Shown here: positions 28,334 to 37,222 of the stretch, in pieces
Position numbering within the stretch: position 1 is the first letter of the stretch
Layout of the letters: each line of letters begins with the position of its first letter
From: Aliivibrio sp. 1S175
GTDB taxonomy: Bacteria; Pseudomonadota; Gammaproteobacteria; Enterobacterales; Vibrionaceae
Direction: 5' to 3'
Assembly (NCBI RefSeq): GCF_001690985.1
Contig: NZ_MAJS01000026.1
Coordinates: 56,607 to 120,606, forward strand
DNA: 64,000 bases
Position numbers and translations under genes: made by a program
The notes under the pieces: generated by a model
The model's database searches: none
Told to the model about the DNA's origin: nothing
Seen by the model: only the letters and a program-made list of their open reading frames with translations

Positions 28334-28965
28334 TGGCTAATGCTAAAGAAATTAAAAAGAGCATTTTAGCGCCGGTGTTGGATAACAACCCAATCGCGCT
28401 TCAAGTTCTTGGTGTATGTTCAGCTCTAGCTGTAACTACTAAACTTGAAACGGCTTTTGTTATGACTTTAGCGGTAATGTTTGTTACTGCTTTATCTAAC
28501 TTATTCGTTTCGCTAATTCGTAACCACATGCCAAACAGCGTTCGTATCATCGTACAGATGGCGATCATTGCTTCTTTGGTAATCGTTGTTGACCAAGTAT
28601 TGAAAGCATATCTATATGATATTTCTAAACAGCTTTCAGTATTCGTTAGCTTGATCATTACAAACTGTATTGTAATGGGTCGTGCTGAAGCGTTCGCAAT
28701 GAAGTCTGCTCCACTTCCATCTTTTATTGATGGTATTGGTAACGGTCTTGGTTACGGTTTTGTATTGATGACAGTTGCATTTTTCCGTGAGCTTTTAGGC
28801 TCAGGTAAACTGTTTGGTGTTGAAGTTCTTCCACTTGTTTCTAACGGTGGTTGGTACCAACCAAATGGTATGATGCTTCTAGCGCCATCTGCATTCTTCT
28901 TAATTGGTTTCATGATTTGGGCTATCCGTATCATTAAACCTGCACAAGTAGAAGCGAAGGAGTAA
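28333..28965 (+). CDS. nqrD: Na+-NQR subunit D
   Basis: A 210-residue membrane protein with six helices, homologous to NqrE and to RnfE. With NqrE it binds an iron or iron-sulfur centre in the membrane through cysteines; those seen are in [10 protein letters not shown] and [15 protein letters not shown]. Also visible are the [22 protein letters not shown] helix and [10 protein letters not shown]. Begins one base inside nqrC. Confidence 0.97.
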   Translation: MANAKEIKKSILAPVLDNNPIALQVLGVCSALAVTTKLETAFVMTLAVMFVTALSNLFVSLIRNHMPNSVRIIVQMAIIASLVIVVDQVLKAYLYDISKQLSVFVSLIITNCIVMGRAEAFAMKSAPLPSFIDGIGNGLGYGFVLMTVAFFRELLGSGKLFGVEVLPLVSNGGWYQPNGMMLLAPSAFFLIGFMIWAIRIIKPAQVEAKE

Positions 28966-28972
28966 GGTCGAA

Positions 28973-29569
28973 ATGGAACATTATATTAGTTTACTTGTTA
29001 AATCGATCTTCATCGAAAACATGGCGCTTTCATTCTTCCTAGGTATGTGTACTTTCTTAGCCGTGTCTAAGAAAGTAAAAACATCGTTTGGTCTGGGTGT
29101 TGCTGTAGTTGTTGTTCTAACAATTGCGGTACCTGTGAACAACCTTGTTTACACTTACCTATTGAAAGAAAATGCGATTGTTGCTGGTGTTGATTTAACA
29201 TTCCTTAGCTTCATTACCTTTATTGGTGTTATCGCGGCACTTGTACAAATTTTAGAAATGATCTTAGACCGTTTCTTCCCACCTTTGTACAATGCGTTAG
29301 GTATCTTCCTTCCGTTAATCACAGTTAACTGTGCTATTTTCGGTGGTGTATCTTTCATGGTTCAACGTGACTATAACTTTGCTGAATCGGTAGTATACGG
29401 TTTCGGTTCTGGTGTTGGTTGGATGTTGGCTATCGTAGCGCTTGCTGGTATTCGTGAGAAAATGAAATATTCAGACGTACCTCCTGGTCTTCGTGGTCTA
29501 GGTATTACTTTCATTACAGTAGGTTTGATGGCGTTAGGCTTTATGTCTTTCTCTGGTGTTCAACTGTAG
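28973..29569 (+). CDS. nqrE: Na+-NQR subunit E
   Basis: A 198-residue, six-helix membrane subunit paralogous to NqrD (RnfA type). Cysteines in [12 protein letters not shown] and [13 protein letters not shown] match the intramembrane metal-centre ligands. The C-terminus has [22 protein letters not shown]. The start follows a GTCGAAATGG context with an AAGGAGTAAGG site at the nqrD end. Confidence 0.97.
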   Translation: MEHYISLLVKSIFIENMALSFFLGMCTFLAVSKKVKTSFGLGVAVVVVLTIAVPVNNLVYTYLLKENAIVAGVDLTFLSFITFIGVIAALVQILEMILDRFFPPLYNALGIFLPLITVNCAIFGGVSFMVQRDYNFAESVVYGFGSGVGWMLAIVALAGIREKMKYSDVPPGLRGLGITFITVGLMALGFMSFSGVQL

Positions 29570-29598
29570 GGTAAGCACCCAATAATAAGGAATAACAA

Positions 29599-30825
29599 AT
29601 GCAAAGCATTATTCTTGGTGTAGCGATGTTTACCATTATTGTACTGGCTTTAGTATTAGTGATCTTATTCGCTAAATCTAAACTAGTACCATCAGGTGAC
29701 ATTACTATCTCTGTAAACGGCGATCCAGAAAAAGCGATCGTTACACAGCCAGGCAGCAAGTTACTTAGTGCACTTGGTAGTGCCGGTATCTTTGTATCAT
29801 CTGCATGTGGTGGCGGTGGCTCTTGTGGTCAGTGTCGTGTGAAAGTGAAATCTGGTGGTGGTGATATTCTACCTACAGAGCTTGATCACATCTCTAAAGG
29901 TGAGGCTCGCGAAGGTGAGCGTCTAGCATGTCAAGTTGCAATGAAAACTGACATGGAAATAGAACTTCCTGAAGAAATCTTTGGTGTTAAAAAGTGGGAA
30001 TGTACCGTTACGTCGAATGACAACGAAGCCACTTTTATCAAAGAATTGGTTCTTGCTATCCCTGATGGCGAAGAAGTTCCATTCCGTGCTGGTGGTTACA
30101 TTCAAATTGAAGCTGAACCACATCACATTAAATACGCAGACTTTGATGTTCCTGACGAATATCGTGGTGATTGGGATAAGTTCAACTTGTTCCGTTACGA
30201 GTCAATCGTTAAAGAACATTCGATCCGTGCTTACTCTATGGCTTCATACCCAGAAGAGAAAGGCATTATCAAGCTTAACGTACGTATTGCGACTCCGCCG
30301 CCAAATAATCCAGATGTAGCTCCTGGTGTTATGTCATCTTATATCTGGTCTTTAAAAGAAGGCGACAAATGTACTATTTCTGGTCCATTTGGTGAATTCT
30401 TTGCTAAAGATACTGATAATGAAATGGTATTCATCGGTGGTGGTGCTGGTATGGCGCCAATGCGTTCTCATATCTTTGACCAACTTTTACGTCTTAAATC
30501 AACGCGTAAAATGTCTTACTGGTATGGTGCTCGTTCTAAGCGTGAAATGTTCTACGTTGAAGACTTTGACGGCCTAGCTGCTAACAATGAAAACTTCGTA
30601 TGGCATTGCGCTCTGTCTGACCCAATGCCAGAAGATAACTGGGATGGTTACACAGGCTTCATTCACAACGTTCTTTATGAAAACTACTTACGTGATCATG
30701 AAGCACCTGAAGATTGTGAGTACTACATGTGTGGTCCACCAATGATGAACGCAGCTGTAATTGGCATGCTTAAAGATCTTGGTGTTGAAGATGAAAACAT
30801 CTTACTAGATGACTTCGGTGGTTAA
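29599..30825 (+). CDS. nqrF: Na+-NQR subunit F (NADH-oxidising)
   Basis: The 408-residue entry subunit: one N-terminal membrane helix (about 3-25), a [2Fe-2S] ferredoxin domain with C70, C76, C79 and C111, then FAD- and NADH-binding domains. Motifs seen: [19 protein letters not shown] (FAD), [12 protein letters not shown] and [13 protein letters not shown] (NADH). It takes electrons from NADH and passes them to the FMN groups of NqrC and NqrB. A strong terminator follows, ending the nqrA-F transcript. Confidence 0.97.
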   Translation: MQSIILGVAMFTIIVLALVLVILFAKSKLVPSGDITISVNGDPEKAIVTQPGSKLLSALGSAGIFVSSACGGGGSCGQCRVKVKSGGGDILPTELDHISKGEAREGERLACQVAMKTDMEIELPEEIFGVKKWECTVTSNDNEATFIKELVLAIPDGEEVPFRAGGYIQIEAEPHHIKYADFDVPDEYRGDWDKFNLFRYESIVKEHSIRAYSMASYPEEKGIIKLNVRIATPPPNNPDVAPGVMSSYIWSLKEGDKCTISGPFGEFFAKDTDNEMVFIGGGAGMAPMRSHIFDQLLRLKSTRKMSYWYGARSKREMFYVEDFDGLAANNENFVWHCALSDPMPEDNWDGYTGFIHNVLYENYLRDHEAPEDCEYYMCGPPMMNAAVIGMLKDLGVEDENILLDDFGG

Positions 30826-30846
30826 TCCATTGAGGTAAGAAATATT

Positions 30847-30876
30847 GGCTGACTCATTACTGAGTCAGCCTTTTTT
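30847..30876 (+). terminator. Terminator after nqrF
   Basis: A 10-bp perfect stem GGCTGACTCA / TGAGTCAGCC, loop TTAC, followed by TTTTTT. Confidence 0.93.
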
Positions 30877-30989
30877 CGTATTAATGAGCTATATTTAACC
30901 TGACAAAGTACAGGGTTATAGGTTTTGTAAATCTATATTCCTGTGTATTGTTTGCGTTATTTTAATGTATTTTAATTAAGGAGTTGGCA

Positions 30990-32024
30990 GTGATTGTCAG
31001 TGTTACTCATTTAGTGAATAAAACTAAAATTGTTTTATTATCTTGTTTAGCGTTAGTTTTGCTTTCAGGTTGTGGCGATCAACGTGAGCAAATATATATA
31101 AATGGTCCGACAATGGGGACTAGCTACAATATTAAATTCATTAATAAAGAAGGTTTACCTACAACAGAAGAAATCCATGCAGAGGTGGATAGAAAACTCG
31201 AACTTGTTAATGATCAAATGTCGACATATCGCCAAGATTCTGAATTAAGCCTATTTAATAAAAGTACAGATTTAACCCCGTTTACTGTTTCTAAAGATAC
31301 TGCAACAGTAATCAACGAAGCGATTCGTTTAAACCAAATGACGGAAGGTGCATTAGATATTACGGTTGGTCCATTAGTTAATTTGTGGGGTTTTGGTCCA
31401 GAAGCTCGCCCTGAAGTTGTTCCTACTGAAGATGAATTGAATGCTCGCCGTGCTATTGTCGGTATTCAACATTTAAGTGCGACAGAAACAACTGTTACAA
31501 AAGATATTCCTAACCTTTATGTTGATTTATCAACAATAGCAAAAGGCTGGGGTGTTGATGTTGTAGCTAATTATCTAGAAGGATTAGGTATTACGGACTA
31601 CATGGTTGAAGTCGGTGGTGAAATGCGAGTTAAAGGCAGCAATAAAGAGAATGTTGCTTGGCGTATCGCAATTGAAAAACCAACGGTTGATGAGCGCTCT
31701 ATTCAAGAGATTATTGAACCTGGGCATCATGCTGTAGCTACATCTGGTGATTACCGTATTTATTTTGAAAAAGAGGGTGTTCGTTATTCTCATATCATTA
31801 ACCCAATTACAGGTAAACCAATTGCTAATAAAGTTGTCTCAGTTACAGTACTTGATAAATCTTCAATGACCGCTGATGGCTTAGCAACAGGCCTAATGGT
31901 GTTAGGTGAAGAGAAGGGCATGGAAATTGCCAACAAAAACAATATTCCTGTTTTCATGATAGTGAAAACAAAAGATGGCTTTAAAGAGATAGCTTCTGAA
32001 GCCTTTAAGCCTTTTTTGAAATAA
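30990..32024 (+). CDS. apbE: FAD:protein FMN transferase ApbE
   Basis: Lipoprotein that attaches FMN from FAD to threonines of NqrB and NqrC through a phosphoester bond. I use GTG 30990 (344 residues), which is 6 bases after AAGGAG; the TTG at 30984 touches the ribosome site. A signal peptide ends in the lipobox LLSGC. Motifs: GTSYNIKF, AKGWGVD, VGGEMRVKG and HIINPITGKP, with the Mg2+-binding threonine/aspartate region near SMTADGLATGLMV. Own promoter expected in 30877-30977, since a terminator separates it from nqrF. Confidence 0.95.
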   Translation: MIVSVTHLVNKTKIVLLSCLALVLLSGCGDQREQIYINGPTMGTSYNIKFINKEGLPTTEEIHAEVDRKLELVNDQMSTYRQDSELSLFNKSTDLTPFTVSKDTATVINEAIRLNQMTEGALDITVGPLVNLWGFGPEARPEVVPTEDELNARRAIVGIQHLSATETTVTKDIPNLYVDLSTIAKGWGVDVVANYLEGLGITDYMVEVGGEMRVKGSNKENVAWRIAIEKPTVDERSIQEIIEPGHHAVATSGDYRIYFEKEGVRYSHIINPITGKPIANKVVSVTVLDKSSMTADGLATGLMVLGEEKGMEIANKNNIPVFMIVKTKDGFKEIASEAFKPFLK

Positions 32025-32035
32025 GTGAGTAGATA

Positions 32036-32269
32036 ATGAGTACTTTTCTAATTACATTTGGTGTTTTCTTAGCGGTAATTGGCGCAATGGCTATTGGCTA
32101 TATTGTGCAACGTAAAGTCGTTAAGGGGAGTTGTGGCGGTCTTGGTGCAGTTGGTATTGATAAGGTATGTAACTGCCCAGAACCGTGTGATGCGCGTAAA
32201 AAACGTGAAGCGAAAGAAGCAATTAGAGCTGAGAAATTAGCCGCTTGGGAAAAAGATCGCATCGCATAA
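32036..32269 (+). CDS. nqrM: NqrM, Na+-NQR maturation factor
   Basis: A 77-residue protein with one N-terminal membrane helix (about 3-25) and four cysteines (KGSCGG, KVCNC, PEPCDA) followed by a charged helical tail. This is the DUF539/NqrM family, needed for assembly of Na+-NQR, probably by delivering iron to the NqrD/NqrE centre. It lies 11 bases after apbE, so the two maturation factors are cotranscribed downstream of the structural genes. The start ATG is in AGATAATGAG. Confidence 0.94.
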   Translation: MSTFLITFGVFLAVIGAMAIGYIVQRKVVKGSCGGLGAVGIDKVCNCPEPCDARKKREAKEAIRAEKLAAWEKDRIA

Positions 32270-32286
32270 TCATCATTAAATAAAAG

Positions 32287-32318
32287 AAAACAGCACCTAT
32301 TATAGGTGCTGTTTTTTT
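32287..32318 (+). terminator. Terminator after nqrM
   Basis: Stem CAGCACCTA / TAGGTGCTG extended by AAAA/TTTT pairs, 3-base loop, followed by a T run. Confidence 0.93.
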
Positions 32319-32335
32319 ATTTAATGATTAATAGT

Positions 32336-32364
32336 TTGTATATTAAATAGTTCAACGCTATTAT
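32336..32364 (+). promoter_or_regulatory. Predicted sigma-70 promoter of dinB
   Basis: TTGTAT (32336-32341), a 17-base spacer, and TATTAT (32359-32364). The expected start of transcription, near 32371, falls inside the LexA box, giving a short leader of about 20 bases. Confidence 0.6.
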
Positions 32365-32368
32365 TTAA

Positions 32369-32384
32369 CTGTGTATTTATACAG
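32369..32384 (+). promoter_or_regulatory. LexA (SOS) box of dinB
   Basis: CTGTGTATTTATACAG matches the LexA consensus CTGT-N8-ACAG at every fixed position with an AT-rich core. It lies just before the dinB start and overlaps the predicted transcription start, where LexA would block the promoter. Confidence 0.85.
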
Positions 32385-32393
32385 TTTGTGGAT

Positions 32394-33491
32394 ATGAGCG
32401 CTGAAAGCAAAAGCTTACCATTACAAGAGAAACCACGGGTGCAAAAGATAATTCATGTTGATATGGATTGTTTTTACGCAGCTGTAGAAATGCGAGATAA
32501 CCCAGCATTGCGTAATGTCCCTTTAGCTGTTGGGGGGCATGAGAGACAACGTGGGGTTCTGAGTACTTGTAATTACGCCGCAAGAAAGTTTGGTATTCAT
32601 TCAGCAATGCCGACAGGGAAAGCGCTAAAATTGTGTCCAAATCTCGTTGTTGTCCCGGGTAGGATGCAGGTATACAAAGAGGTATCCCACCATATTCACC
32701 GTATTTTCCGACGTTATACCGATAAAATCGAACCTCTCTCATTAGACGAAGCTTATTTAGATGTTAGTGACTGCTTACATCTTCATGGTTCAGCGACTCT
32801 TATTGCAGAGCAGATCCGTAAAGATATTTTTAATGAGTTGGCTTTAACTGCGTCAGCGGGAATCGCCCCGCTTAAATTTTTAGCAAAAATAGCCTCAGAT
32901 CTGAATAAGCCAAATGGCCAATATGTGATCACACCTGATACGGTAATGGATGAAATTAATAAATTACCTTTAGAAAAAATTCCTGGTGTTGGAAAAGTGA
33001 GTTTAGAGCGTTTACATCAATGTGGACTGTATACGTGCAATGATGTTCAAAATAGTGACCAACGAGATCTGTTGTTGAGGTTTGGAAAAATGGGGGCTTC
33101 TTTATGGAAGCGCTCTCATGGCATTGACGAACGTGAAGTGATTACAGAGAGAAATAGAAGGTCAGTAGGAGTAGAAAGAACCTTTACTCATAATATTAGT
33201 TCGTTTGAAGAATGCTGGTCAGTGATTCAAGCTCGACTGTATCCTGAATTAGAAAAACGAGTTTTAAAAGCAAATGGAACACTAGATATAGCCAAGCAGG
33301 GTATAAAGATTAAATTTGCAGATTTTCAACAAACGACAATAGAACACGTACATCATCACCTTACTTTACCTTTTTTCGAGGAATTGCTTGTTGAGGTTTT
33401 AGAAAGGAAAAAAGGGCGAGAAATTAGGTTAATAGGAGTAAGTGTGATGCTAAAAGATAAAGAGGTTTCTCAGCAATTAAGTTTAATTTGA
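32394..33491 (+). CDS. dinB: DNA polymerase IV (Y family)
   Basis: Error-prone translesion polymerase of the SOS response. From ATG 32394 the product is 365 residues (an in-frame GTG at 32388 is possible; neither has a clear ribosome site). Catalytic acidic motifs are HVDMDCFYAAVE near residue 22 and SLDEAYLDVS near 115. Helix-hairpin-helix motif LEKIPGVGKVS and the little-finger domain follow. The C-terminus QQLSLI resembles the beta-clamp binding motif. The LexA box at 32369 indicates SOS control. Confidence 0.95.
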   Translation: MSAESKSLPLQEKPRVQKIIHVDMDCFYAAVEMRDNPALRNVPLAVGGHERQRGVLSTCNYAARKFGIHSAMPTGKALKLCPNLVVVPGRMQVYKEVSHHIHRIFRRYTDKIEPLSLDEAYLDVSDCLHLHGSATLIAEQIRKDIFNELALTASAGIAPLKFLAKIASDLNKPNGQYVITPDTVMDEINKLPLEKIPGVGKVSLERLHQCGLYTCNDVQNSDQRDLLLRFGKMGASLWKRSHGIDEREVITERNRRSVGVERTFTHNISSFEECWSVIQARLYPELEKRVLKANGTLDIAKQGIKIKFADFQQTTIEHVHHHLTLPFFEELLVEVLERKKGREIRLIGVSVMLKDKEVSQQLSLI

Positions 33492-33704
33492 CGATGGTTT
33501 ATTGAACGTAATGTAATGTTAATGATACTTATGTGTTTAATGTAAGACTCAAGTGTAAGTCGCTCGTTTTTACTTTGTTTCCTATCGTTAGCTATAATTT
33601 AAGTGTATGTAATATAAAGTGTTTTACCTGGAGGTTAGAAAGTAAGCACTATATAATCCTGTTTCAAAATTTATAAGATAATTATTAGATAGAAACGGTT
33701 GTTT

Positions 33705-34916
33705 ATGAAGTTTACAAAATGTGCATTAGCGTTAAGTTTAGTTTTTCCAACAGTAGCGATGTCTGCGCCGCTACTTTCTTTAGATACTTTGACAAATCAA
33801 GAGAAAATTCAACAAACTAATGCATGGTTAGAAATTGATACTAAAGCATTTAAAAATAATATCACGACACTAAAACAAACGTTATCTGAAGGCACTAAGA
33901 TATGTGCAATCATGAAAGCAGATGCCTACGGTAATGGCATAGAAGGCTTAATGGCTTCTGTGATTGATCGCGGCGTAGAATGCATTGGTATCACAAGTAA
34001 CGAAGAAGCGCGTATCATTCGAGCCAAAGGCTTTGAAGGCGAAATTATGCGTGTTCGTGCTGCGACTCCAAATGAAATAGAATCAGGTCTAACCTATCAA
34101 ATTGAAGAACTGATTGGTTCAAGCGAACAAGCAAATACGATTGCCAAATTAGCGAAAAAAAATCACACAATAATTCCAGTTCACTTAGCTATTAATGCGG
34201 GTGGCATGGGACGTAATGGTCTTGATTTATCTCAACCTCAAGGGAAAAAAGAGGCGTTAAATATTGCCTTTAATGGTCATATTAATATTGTTGGTATTAT
34301 GACGCATTTTCCGAATGAATCAGTTGATGAGATCCGTATAAAGCTGGATTTATTTAAGCAAGAAAGCCAATGGTTGATCGATGAAGCTCAACTAAATCGT
34401 GAAAATATCACTCTTCATGTCGCGAATTCTTACACCACGATTAACCTACCAGAAGCCCATTTAGATATGGTTCGTCCTGGTGGTCTACTTTATGGTGATA
34501 TGCCAAGCAACCCAGAATACAAACGTATCGTAGGCTTTAAGACATCAGTAGCTTCTTTAAATTACCTACCAAAAGGCAGCACGATTGGTTACAGCAGCAC
34601 CTACGTGTTAGGCCGTGATTCAATTCTAGCCAATCTACCATTAGGTTATTCTGATGGCTATGTTCGTTCTATTGGTAATAATGGCTATGTATTAATTAAT
34701 GGTCAAAAGGCGAATGTTGTTGGTGTTACATCAATGAATACAACAATGGTTGATGTCACAGATATTACGGATGTTCAACCGGGTGATGAAGTGGTTCTTT
34801 TTGGTTCTCAAAATGAAGAGACGATTGAAACGAAAGAGATGGAAGCATTCAGCAGCCGTAGTATGCCAGAGTTATATGTTATTTGGGGTGCAACTAACCC
34901 TAAAGTTTACTTCTAA
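33705..34916 (+). CDS. bsrV: Secreted broad-spectrum amino-acid racemase (BsrV-like)
   Basis: PLP-dependent racemase of the alanine racemase fold with an N-terminal signal peptide (MKFTKCALALSLVFPTVAMS, cleavage about residue 20), so periplasmic. The PLP lysine is K71 in IMKADAYGNG; the second catalytic tyrosine lies in IGYSSTY (about 295-301). The N-terminal end of the mature protein (QQTNAWLEID), ITLHVANSYT and VVGVTSMNTTMVDVT are very close to V. cholerae BsrV, which makes non-canonical D-amino acids that modify peptidoglycan. 403 residues from ATG 33705. A biosynthetic cytoplasmic alr is expected elsewhere. Exact specificity is inferred. Confidence 0.88.
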   Translation: MKFTKCALALSLVFPTVAMSAPLLSLDTLTNQEKIQQTNAWLEIDTKAFKNNITTLKQTLSEGTKICAIMKADAYGNGIEGLMASVIDRGVECIGITSNEEARIIRAKGFEGEIMRVRAATPNEIESGLTYQIEELIGSSEQANTIAKLAKKNHTIIPVHLAINAGGMGRNGLDLSQPQGKKEALNIAFNGHINIVGIMTHFPNESVDEIRIKLDLFKQESQWLIDEAQLNRENITLHVANSYTTINLPEAHLDMVRPGGLLYGDMPSNPEYKRIVGFKTSVASLNYLPKGSTIGYSSTYVLGRDSILANLPLGYSDGYVRSIGNNGYVLINGQKANVVGVTSMNTTMVDVTDITDVQPGDEVVLFGSQNEETIETKEMEAFSSRSMPELYVIWGATNPKVYF

Positions 34917-34930
34917 TTATTAATACAAAT

Positions 34931-34963
34931 AAAAACGGCCAGCGTGCGCTGACCGTTTGTTTA
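34931..34963 (+). terminator. Terminator after bsrV (convergent with pepD)
   Basis: Stem AAACGGCCAGCG / CGCTGACCGTTT with one mismatch and a TG turn, followed by TGTTTATTT. Confidence 0.75.
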
Positions 34964-34982
34964 TTTAATTAAAGGTAATTAA

Positions 34983-36437
34983 CTATTTCTTAGGGATGTT
35001 CTCTAAAATGGCGACCATTTGTTCCCAGTACAGAGCAACAGTATCAATCTTTACTTTCTCATCCGGAGAATGAGGGAACTTGATTGTTGGACCAAATGAG
35101 ATCATGTCCATTTCTGGATAAGGTTCTTTAAATAGACCACATTCAAGACCTGCGTGAATAACCATGATGTTTGGTTTATTTCCGTAGATACCTTCATAAA
35201 CATCACGGAAAACATGCATGATTTCAGAGTCAGCATCAGGCTTCCAACCAGGGTAAGTACCAGAGAAAGTGACTTGTGCGCCTGCTAATTCAGCAACAGA
35301 AGCAAGCATACCTTCAACCATACTACGACCCGAGTCCATTAGTGAACGGATAAGACAAAGAATAGTAATAGAATCTTCATCTGTCGTAATAACACCAACG
35401 TTTAAAGAGGTTTCTACCACGCCATCAATGTCATCGCTCATACGGATAACACCGTTTGGACATGCATTAAGAGTGGCAATAAAGCGCGCTTGGGTTTCTG
35501 ATGTTAGTACATTTTCAGCTGATGTAGCTTCATTAATACTAAGAATATCCGTTTCTACTCGGCCTAATTCATCTTTCAATAAGTTTGTATAGAAAGTAAA
35601 TAGTTCTGCCAGTTTGGCTTCATTTTCAGCAGGAACGGCAACAGTAGCAAAGGCTTCTCGAGGAATCGCATTACGTAAACTACCACCACGGAATTCAGCA
35701 AGGCGTAGACCTAACTCAATAGAATGACCCGCTAGGAAGCGACCTAATAGTTTATTTGCATTACCACGACCAGTATGAATGTCACAACCAGAGTGACCGC
35801 CTTTTAAACCTTTTAGGGTTATTTGACGAGTAATGTAGCCAGTAGGTAAAGCTTCACGTTCAATATCAAGTTTGATTGAACCGTCAGCGCCACCTGCACA
35901 ACCCATATAGATCTCACCTTCTTGTTCAGAATCGGTATTTAAAAGGATATCACCTTCTAACCAACCCGCTTCTAAACCGAAAGCACCAGTCATGCCTGCT
36001 TCTTCATCGATAGTAAGTAACACTTCAAGAGGGCCATGTTTGATCTCAGTTGAAGCTAACACAGCAAGACAAGAAGCCATACCCATGCCGTTGTCAGCAC
36101 CAAGAGTGGTTCCTTTAGCTGTTACCCATTCGCCATCAATATAAGGCTGAATAGGATCTTTTGTGAAGTCGTGATCTGTGTCTTCATTTTTTTGTGGAAC
36201 CATATCGATGTGAGCTTGAAGAACAACCCCTTTACGATCTTCCATACCAACGGTTGCTGGCTTTTTAATAAATACATTGCCAGTAGGATCACGACGAACC
36301 TCTAACCCTTCATTTGTTGCCCACTCAATAATATATTGAGCTAACGCTTCTTCATATTTAGAAGGGTGAGGGATAGAACAAATTTTGTCGAAAAACTGCC
36401 ACAATGGTTGAGGGCTAAGTTGAGTGATCTCAGACAC
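34983..36437 (-). CDS. pepD: Aminoacyl-histidine dipeptidase (peptidase D)
   Basis: Cytoplasmic M20-family zinc dipeptidase cleaving Xaa-His (carnosine-type) dipeptides. The 484-residue protein has the metal-ligand motifs LQAHIDMVPQ, GADNGMGMA, LLTIDEEAGMTGAFGL and the C-terminal HAGLECGLF. The start is GTG at 36437 with AAAAGGAG 8 bases upstream, giving MSEITQLSPQPLW. Monocistronic; convergent with bsrV. Its upstream side is the long intergenic region containing the orphan transcript. Confidence 0.95.
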   Translation of the reverse strand: MSEITQLSPQPLWQFFDKICSIPHPSKYEEALAQYIIEWATNEGLEVRRDPTGNVFIKKPATVGMEDRKGVVLQAHIDMVPQKNEDTDHDFTKDPIQPYIDGEWVTAKGTTLGADNGMGMASCLAVLASTEIKHGPLEVLLTIDEEAGMTGAFGLEAGWLEGDILLNTDSEQEGEIYMGCAGGADGSIKLDIEREALPTGYITRQITLKGLKGGHSGCDIHTGRGNANKLLGRFLAGHSIELGLRLAEFRGGSLRNAIPREAFATVAVPAENEAKLAELFTFYTNLLKDELGRVETDILSINEATSAENVLTSETQARFIATLNACPNGVIRMSDDIDGVVETSLNVGVITTDEDSITILCLIRSLMDSGRSMVEGMLASVAELAGAQVTFSGTYPGWKPDADSEIMHVFRDVYEGIYGNKPNIMVIHAGLECGLFKEPYPEMDMISFGPTIKFPHSPDEKVKIDTVALYWEQMVAILENIPKK

Positions 36438-36644
36438 AAGGATCTCCTTTTAAAAACCATACTTATTTTAGAAATGCTCTATTAACGTGAGCAATTGATT
36501 ATTAATTTAACTCAGTATACCCCTGAATTTAGCCAATTACTCTGTTTGATATCGTAAATACATTATCAAGTTTTGCGAAAGTATATCGGGTATATCTTTA
36601 TTTTTTAAATAGCAAACGGTTACGTAATAAAATTACACTTTTGG

Positions 36645-36650
36645 TATATT
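36645..36650 (+). promoter_or_regulatory. Possible -10 box of the orphan transcription unit
   Basis: TATATT preceded by TTGG. No good -35 is seen 16-18 bases upstream. This is a guess needed to explain the downstream terminator. Confidence 0.25.
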
Positions 36651-36839
36651 AATTGGGCTTATTCGTAATTTTATGTGAGCTGGGTCATGTTTTTCTTGTA
36701 ATTAATTTTCATGATGCTATAGTTATCTCATCTGCTGAACAGCAGAATGTAAATGCTCAAAGGATGAGTCCGATTTATCGCCTCCAAGGAACCGAGATCA
36801 ATTTTATTGTTTTTAACTGTCAATTGATAAGGTGATGTT

Positions 36840-36926
36840 ATGTCTTTTTTAAGTTCTTCAAGTTTCTGGAACCAACGCTCTGTTTACACAAGTCAATTTG
36901 TTTACCCAGCTTGCTTTGGTTACTAA
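36840..36926 (+). CDS. Putative 28-residue small protein or leader peptide
   Basis: ATG at 36840 follows TAAGGTGAT, a close match to the anti-Shine-Dalgarno complement at good spacing. The product has 28 residues, starts MSFLSSSSFWNQ and ends PACFGY. It is rich in serine (6) and aromatic residues (4 F, 3 Y, 1 W) with no long hydrophobic helix. The stop TAA at 36924-36926 runs straight into a hairpin. I do not recognise a family. Conservation in other Aliivibrio genomes would decide whether it is real. Confidence 0.4.
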   Translation: MSFLSSSSFWNQRSVYTSQFVYPACFGY

Positions 36927-37006
36927 TAAAACCTCGGTTTTATGCGTAAAGTTATACCCCTATAATTGGAATTCTATTTTACCCAACTAGGGTGACTTAT
37001 ATTCTC

Positions 37007-37039
37007 CGCCATCCAAATAATTTGGGTGGCGTTTTTTTT
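37007..37039 (+). terminator. Strong orphan terminator between pepD and purP
   Basis: An 11-bp stem CGCCATCCAAA / TTTGGGTGGCG (one T-G pair), loop TAA, followed by eight T. Oriented for plus-strand transcription; the minus strand lacks a T tract here. Confidence 0.88.
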
Positions 37040-37222
37040 GCCTTTAAATTATTTTCTTCCTATTCAATCTCATCTCTTTCCCCTTTTATATTATTGATTT
37101 AATTATTAAATATTTGTTTTTTGTAATTAGTGCATTCACTTTATTTATTATAAGCGTATTAAATGGGTAACTATCGCTAGAAATTCGTATAATTCCTCTT
37201 TATAATCCTCAGCCAATCGATT

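Larger units (their letters stand above)
36657..37043 (+). ncRNA. Candidate orphan sRNA / leader transcript
   Basis: A region of about 390 bases with no assigned gene but with the signs of a transcript: a TATATT -10 candidate, several small hairpins (TCTGCT/AGCAGA at 36731-36746; CTCA-AAGGA-TGAG at about 36755-36767; ATAAAACC/GGTTTTAT at 36926-36943), a 28-codon ORF with a good ribosome site, and a strong terminator at 37007-37039. No flanking gene needs this terminator: pepD is transcribed away and purP starts later. It could be a small RNA, a small-protein mRNA, or a leader with attenuator for purP. I do not recognise an Rfam family. Confidence 0.4.

Noticed and set aside
36653..36835. A 60-codon frame from TTG 36653 as a real gene
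   Set aside because: No ribosome site at the TTG, odd composition, and it overlaps the hairpins of the candidate RNA; kept only as a possible short peptide frame at its 3' end.
36715..37043. CsrB-type sRNA for the pepD-purP region
   Set aside because: Only a handful of GGA motifs are present; CsrB RNAs carry many in repeated hairpins.
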